This document shows positions 59,956 through 64,000 of a DNA stretch of 64,000 nt, in pieces. Every line of letters starts with the position of its first letter. Within the stretch, counting starts at the first letter, position 1. The position numbers and the translations under genes are program-made. Below the pieces are notes generated by a model. That model was not told the origin of the DNA. It was given only the letters and a program-made list of their open reading frames with translations, and did no database searches. Source of the stretch: Rhizobium sp. Root1203 (GTDB lineage Bacteria; Pseudomonadota; Alphaproteobacteria; Rhizobiales; Rhizobiaceae); contig NZ_LMCW01000016.1 of assembly GCF_001424945.1 (NCBI RefSeq), positions 17,445 through 81,444 on the forward strand, read 5' to 3'.

Positions 59956-61347
59956 ATGTCCAACCTTCGTGGCGTTCCCGCCGTGATGCTCAGTCTTGTT
60001 CTCTGCAGCCCGATGCCGGCCTTATCCGCCGAGCCGGTCGGCGAGGCGACTCTGATTCGTACGGAAGTGACGGGCGCGCGTGGGCCGCTGGTCGTCAGGG
60101 CGCCGGTGCACCGGGATGAGCGGATAAAGACATCCATCAGCGGGCTCGGACAATTCATCTTCCGCGACGGAACGAAACTGGCGGTCGGCGCCGGTTCGTC
60201 CGTCGTCATCGACAACTATGTCTACGACGACGCGAATTCGGCCAAGAAGCTGACCATCAGGGCGGCCAAAGGTACCTTTCGCTGGATCAGCGGCAATTCC
60301 TCGTCGTCGGCCTACTCGATCGTGACGCCGGCTGGAACGATCGGCGTCCGCGGGACGGCGTTCGACTTCTATGTCGGTCCAAACGGTACGACGGCCATGG
60401 TGCTGCTCAGCGGCGCGGCGCAGTTCTGCGGCGCCGGAGGGTGCAAGCAGCTGAGACAGCAATGCGATTGCGTCATCGCCACGCGCGGCGGCGGCGTGTC
60501 GGACCCGCGTGCCGTGGACGCACGGACGTTGCGCGCTCTTGGAAACCAGCGCGCGCTGCCGTTCCTCTCCGGCAACCAGCAGCTTTCGGGTGCGCTCGGC
60601 GGAATTCGTACCAGTTGCGGTCTCGCAAGCCTGAGGCTGGACCGGAAAGATCCCGCCCGGCAACAGGCTGACCCGCCGCCGACGCGGGCTCCGCCATCGC
60701 CCACGCCAGCGCCGCCGGCACCGCTTTTCCGGACGCCGGACAAGCCAACGAAACAGCAGCACGGATACCATCACCACGATCGGGAAAAGGATCACGATCG
60801 AGACAACGATCACCATCGTGGTCATGATCGCGACGAGCATCGCGGGGATCGCGATGGACATCACGGGGATCGCGATGGACATCATGGGGATCGCGATGGA
60901 CATCACGATCGCGGGGACGGCGACGGCCCCGGCTGGGGCAATCGTTCCCACTGGGGACGCGGGGACGACAGGTACAACGAGCACCGTGGAGACAACGACC
61001 AAGCCGGCAACCGGCCGGGTGCCGACGGTCCGGGACGCGGTGGACGTGGAGACCATCGCGGCGGCGGATCTGGGAATAATGGGTTCGGCGGCAGTGGAGC
61101 GGGGAACAACCAGCCAGGCAGTGGAGGCGATGGCTCCGGCGCGGGTGGCCCGCAAGGCAGCGGCATGAGTGGGAGCCAGCAGCAGGGAGATGGCGGCCAA
61201 GCGGGCAGCGCACAAGGGAGCAGCGCACAGGGTGGCGGCGGCCAGGGGGGATTCGGCCAGGGCAACGGCCAGAGATACGGCGGGCACGGCAGGGATCGAC
61301 ATGGCGACCGATCGGACGGACGGGACCGCAATCGTACCGACGATTAG
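59956..61347 (+). CDS. FecR-domain protein with His/Asp/Gly-rich low-complexity tail
   Basis: 463-aa exported protein. A signal peptide ends ALSAEP near residue 26. A FecR domain follows at about 45-150 (SGLGQFIFRDGTKLAVGAGS; VTPAGTIGVRGTAFDFYV), as in extracytoplasmic sensor-type proteins. From about residue 240 the chain is Pro-rich, then His/Asp/Arg/Gly-rich, with a 7-residue unit DGHHGDR repeated three times, ending in Gly/Gln/Asn-rich sequence. No TonB or sigma factor is near. It converges on a CHASE2-adenylate cyclase gene 97 bases away. The repeat may bind metal. Confidence 0.88.
   Translation: MSNLRGVPAVMLSLVLCSPMPALSAEPVGEATLIRTEVTGARGPLVVRAPVHRDERIKTSISGLGQFIFRDGTKLAVGAGSSVVIDNYVYDDANSAKKLTIRAAKGTFRWISGNSSSSAYSIVTPAGTIGVRGTAFDFYVGPNGTTAMVLLSGAAQFCGAGGCKQLRQQCDCVIATRGGGVSDPRAVDARTLRALGNQRALPFLSGNQQLSGALGGIRTSCGLASLRLDRKDPARQQADPPPTRAPPSPTPAPPAPLFRTPDKPTKQQHGYHHHDREKDHDRDNDHHRGHDRDEHRGDRDGHHGDRDGHHGDRDGHHDRGDGDGPGWGNRSHWGRGDDRYNEHRGDNDQAGNRPGADGPGRGGRGDHRGGGSGNNGFGGSGAGNNQPGSGGDGSGAGGPQGSGMSGSQQQGDGGQAGSAQGSSAQGGGGQGGFGQGNGQRYGGHGRDRHGDRSDGRDRNRTDD
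60844..60906. repeat. Three 21-bp tandem repeats inside the FecR gene
   Basis: Three consecutive copies of a 21-base unit (GGGGATCGCGATGGACATCA plus C or T) at 60844, 60865 and 60886, differing by one base. They encode the DGHHGDR repeat of the tail, so the repeat number could vary between strains. Confidence 0.9.
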
Positions 61348-61444
61348 GCATTTCCGCTCTTCATCGAATGGCGAAAACTCCCTATCTCCTTATTTCTACG
61401 CAACTCCTGAGGCAAAACCGATAAGCGCTTTTGCTCGAATTGCT

Positions 61445-63625
61445 CTAGTTTGCGGGTTCCGATGCGGCGTCCTCCGTCTCGGTATGGGTGTCGCGAAAAT
61501 GGTCGCCCCGGCGCGGCAGGCGGCGATAGAATTCCGGGAGAGCGGCCGCCAATCCGGCTGCCTTCTGTTTTGCCCTGGCGAGACGCTTGCGGCTGTCGGC
61601 GGCGCGCGTGCGTAATGCCTCAACAAGGTCCTCGTGAGCGCGGAGCAGCGCGGCGAATTCGGCCGATCGCCCGACCGTCTCGTCGCCGACGGTGGCGTAG
61701 AGCCTCGCCCGACTGCTTTTACCCTTGAGTCCCAGCGCGCCGGCATCGAGCAGCGCAAAGTCCGGCAGCGCAGCTGCCGTCGTCTCTGAGACGAGAATGT
61801 CGAAGCCCACCTCCTTGCAGCAGCTTTCTATGCGGGCCGCGACGTTGACCGCGTCGCCGACGGCCGAATAGTTGAAGCGGGACTCGGCGCCCATGTTGCC
61901 GACGCAGGCAAGACCGGTGTGAATGCCGATACCGATGCCGACCTGGTAATCCTTGCCGAAGCCGAAGGCATCGGCGGCATTGAGCCCGGCCAGGGTCTCG
62001 CGCATTGCAAGCGCCGCCCGCACCGCCTTGGCGGGGTGGCCGGCAACATCGACCGGCGCGTTCCAGAAGGCCATGATCGAATCGCCGATGAATTTGTCGA
62101 GCGTACCCTCGTTGGCCACGACATGGCGGCTCAGCGCGTCGAGCAGCGTATTCAGGAACCGTACGACCTCGGCCGGCTGCAGCCCCTCGCTGAGCGCCGT
62201 GAAGCCGCGTACGTCGACGAACATGACCGTCAGTTCGCGGTCGTCGCCGCCGAGTCTAAGGGCGTCGGGCGTGTGTTCGATGCGATAGAGCAGCGAGGGC
62301 GAGAGATATTGACCGAAGGCTCGCCGAACTTCGCGCCGCTCGCGATCGATCACCAGGATACGGAACGAGGTTGCGGCAAAATGGATGATCGAACCGGCGA
62401 TGATCAGGGCAAGCGGGTCGAAGAGGAGACCCGAGTAGGAGAACGCGACCCATGAGGCGGCAAGCGCCAGCGCGGTGATGAAGAGACCGCAGGCCAAGGC
62501 CACTGCGGGGCTGACGAAGGTGGTGAGCACTACGAGAACGGTACCGAGCACGGCGATAGACAGGATCTCCATGCCGTCTGCCCAGTCCGGCCGCGACAGG
62601 AAACGCCCCGACAGGATCTGCTCGACGGTCTGGGCGTGCATCGAAACACCTGGCACATTCTGCCCGAGCGCGGTCGAGCGAATGTCCTGCAGGCCGGCCG
62701 ACGAGGTGCCGACGAAGACGATGCTGCCTTGCACGGCGGCACCGACCTCCGGCGGGGCGCCATCGGGCGCAAGCACCTTTCCGGCCGAAATGTAGCGCTC
62801 GGCAACATCGGGGCTGGTGTAGAGCCAGAGTTCGCCGTCGGCAGTCGTCGGGACGACGAAGTCGCCGATCTTGATCGAGGTCAACGTATCGGGCGCGTCG
62901 GGGGCCGTCGATACGATGTAGGTCGAGGCGCCCTGCGCCACGCGCAATGCCTCGATCGCGAGGTTCGGATACAGCTGTTCGCCGTCCGTCAGCAGCAGCG
63001 GAACACGACGGACAACCGAGGAATAATTGCCGGGGTTGAGGCTGATATGCCCGATGCCGGTGGCATTGATCTGCAGTTGCGGGCGCAGCGGCGTCGCGGC
63101 CGTCAGCCGGGGCGGGGCGTTGAACGGGCTTTCGCCGGTATAGGCGAAGCCTGCCTTGACCGGCGGGCGGTAGTTGCCGTCGGTCGACAGGCCGAACCCG
63201 AGCACGACGGGCCGCCCGTCAATTGCCTCGGCGAAAATCTCGTCGTTGTCAGGCAGCCGCCGAAGCAGCGATGCATCGACACCGGCGACGTCGCGCATGA
63301 CGCTTCGCGGCGACAGGCGATCCGGCTCGGCGAACAGAATGTCGAAGGCGATGGCCGCCGCCCCCATCTCCGAGAGCCGCTCGACGAGCAGCGCAAGCCT
63401 GTCGCGCGGCCAGGGCCATTGGCCGAATTCCTTCAGCGATGCCTCGTCGATGTCGATCACCCGGACGGGCGTCGCCTCGAAGGGACGGGGTCTGATGCGC
63501 TGGTATTCATCGAAGGTGATGTCTCTGATCTGGCGCAGGAGCGGCGGGTCGCTGGCCCGCAGAATCGTAAAGGCCGCGACGATCAGGAGGCCGATAACGA
63601 CACCGATTTGCTGCGCTCGCGTCAT
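61445..63625 (-). CDS. Adenylate/guanylate cyclase with CHASE2 sensor domain
   Basis: 726-aa membrane signalling enzyme. An N-terminal helix (residues 5-20), then an extracytoplasmic CHASE2 sensor domain at about 30-340 (VRVIDIDEASLKEFGQWPWP; FVGTSSAGLQDIRSTALGQN), three helices at about 345-415, and a class III nucleotide cyclase domain at about 450-640 (VMFVDVRGFTALSE; FIGDSIMAFWNAP; YSAVGDAVNVAARIE). The metal aspartates are present. It makes cAMP or cGMP in response to a periplasmic signal. The ATG at 63625 is chosen; its ribosome binding site is weak. Its partner may be the convergent FecR protein. Confidence 0.93.
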   Translation of the reverse strand: MTRAQQIGVVIGLLIVAAFTILRASDPPLLRQIRDITFDEYQRIRPRPFEATPVRVIDIDEASLKEFGQWPWPRDRLALLVERLSEMGAAAIAFDILFAEPDRLSPRSVMRDVAGVDASLLRRLPDNDEIFAEAIDGRPVVLGFGLSTDGNYRPPVKAGFAYTGESPFNAPPRLTAATPLRPQLQINATGIGHISLNPGNYSSVVRRVPLLLTDGEQLYPNLAIEALRVAQGASTYIVSTAPDAPDTLTSIKIGDFVVPTTADGELWLYTSPDVAERYISAGKVLAPDGAPPEVGAAVQGSIVFVGTSSAGLQDIRSTALGQNVPGVSMHAQTVEQILSGRFLSRPDWADGMEILSIAVLGTVLVVLTTFVSPAVALACGLFITALALAASWVAFSYSGLLFDPLALIIAGSIIHFAATSFRILVIDRERREVRRAFGQYLSPSLLYRIEHTPDALRLGGDDRELTVMFVDVRGFTALSEGLQPAEVVRFLNTLLDALSRHVVANEGTLDKFIGDSIMAFWNAPVDVAGHPAKAVRAALAMRETLAGLNAADAFGFGKDYQVGIGIGIHTGLACVGNMGAESRFNYSAVGDAVNVAARIESCCKEVGFDILVSETTAAALPDFALLDAGALGLKGKSSRARLYATVGDETVGRSAEFAALLRAHEDLVEALRTRAADSRKRLARAKQKAAGLAAALPEFYRRLPRRGDHFRDTHTETEDAASEPAN

Positions 63626-63986
63626 GATGGGGTCGGGCCCTTGCGCCGGATACCTGGCCGGACGCGCCGGGCAGAGGAGCCCGCCCGCAGACCTCAGGCG
63701 TGGACAGGCTGCCCGTTTCCGCGGCGCGATGCAACTGCGCCTTTCGGGCGGCCGCCGAGACTTGCGGCGTGGGCAACCGATGGTAGAGACAGGGAGCAGT
63801 GCGGCAGCGTTGGGGCAAAGCGCCGCCTGGCTTCGTCGCCGCTGCAGCCTTGCACGCCGCACATCGTGTCTCCTTCACGCGGCTTCATCACCCGTGGTCT
63901 GACCATGCCTGCTCACTCGCACGGGGCGCTGGAAATTGCCGCGATTGAGTAAAAATATGGCGCTTCCCAGCGCCCCGTTCGGCGGT
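63626..63986. other. Intergenic region upstream of the cyclase gene
   Basis: 361 bases without a convincing gene. Two minus-strand ORFs here (about 70 and 120 codons) have no family signature. The segment probably contains the cyclase promoter and ends at a terminator hairpin for a gene beyond the window. Confidence 0.45.
63959..63974 (-). terminator. Rho-independent terminator at the window edge
   Basis: The minus strand has a 6-bp perfect stem GGCGCT / AGCGCC with a 4-base loop, followed by ATATTTTTAC. The nearest minus-strand stop upstream of it is TAA at 63989-63987, so a gene entering from beyond 64000 probably ends here. Only its last three codons (L-R-A) would be visible. Confidence 0.6.
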
Positions 63987-64000
63987 TTATGCCCGCAACT

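Noticed and set aside
63694..63906. 70-codon minus-strand ORF upstream of the cyclase gene
   Set aside because: No signal peptide, no family pattern, and no clear ribosome binding site; more likely leader or promoter DNA.

Overview
The window is a GC-rich chromosomal segment whose gene content and order point to an alphaproteobacterium of the Rhizobiaceae, most like Sinorhizobium/Ensifer or Rhizobium. The indicators are an fds-type NAD formate dehydrogenase end, a hisC-tyrC pair, ftsEX, a CpdR-type regulator, a TIGR02302/DUF4175 protein, lysA-lptM-argH-tlpA, etfBA with a PduO-type adenosyltransferase, secA divergent from a parvulin, argJ-GNAT-mutT, comF-grxC-nitrilase-DUF1178, and ubiG. This is inferred from gene families only; no database was searched. 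No insertion sequence, prophage, CRISPR array or rRNA is visible. One tRNA-Leu(CAA) is present.

Layout. 0-2.8 kb: end of the fds operon (fdhA-fdhD-fdsD). 2.8-9.4 kb: cupin and glyoxalase II, a methyltransferase, hisC-tyrC, a DUF2125 protein, a ChaC-like cyclotransferase and a PlsC acyltransferase. 9.4-14.4 kb: YdcF, ftsX-ftsE, a membrane protein, hpt, a cpdR-like receiver and a YbjN-like protein. 14.5-21.2 kb: TIGR02302 protein, lysA, a small lipoprotein and argH, with tlpA divergent from argH. 21.2-25.8 kb: one minus-strand run of HIG1-like protein, adenosyltransferase, rhomboid, etfB, etfA and 3-hydroxybutyryl-CoA dehydrogenase. 25.8-33.9 kb: an SDR, YihY, gluQRS/AlkA sharing a start region, HNH nuclease, DsbB, YqaA, an antiporter with a cyclic-nucleotide domain, two small ORFs and the tRNA. 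33.9-43.4 kb: an MFS/TetR divergent pair with a clear inverted repeat, an aldo-keto reductase, an acyl-CoA synthetase, a CelD-like acyltransferase, a polysaccharide flippase, ddl and a C39-like protein. 43.5-54 kb: housekeeping genes from secA to DUF1178. 54-59 kb: a more accessory-looking stretch of envelope lipoproteins and a three-gene operon (ICMT-like methyltransferase, stand-alone E2-like acyltransferase, and SDR with a C-terminal SEC-C-like zinc motif). 59-64 kb: ubiG, then a convergent pair of a FecR-domain protein with a His/Asp/Gly-rich tail and a CHASE2-adenylate cyclase.

Most of the window is ordinary core chromosome. The parts worth a second look are the 56.7-59.0 kb operon, the permuted-papain-like lipoprotein beside it, the FecR/CHASE2-cyclase pair, the operator between the MFS and TetR genes, the inverted repeat upstream of ftsE, and a possible structured leader upstream of two small ORFs near 32.9 kb. 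None is proven to be a new system from sequence alone.
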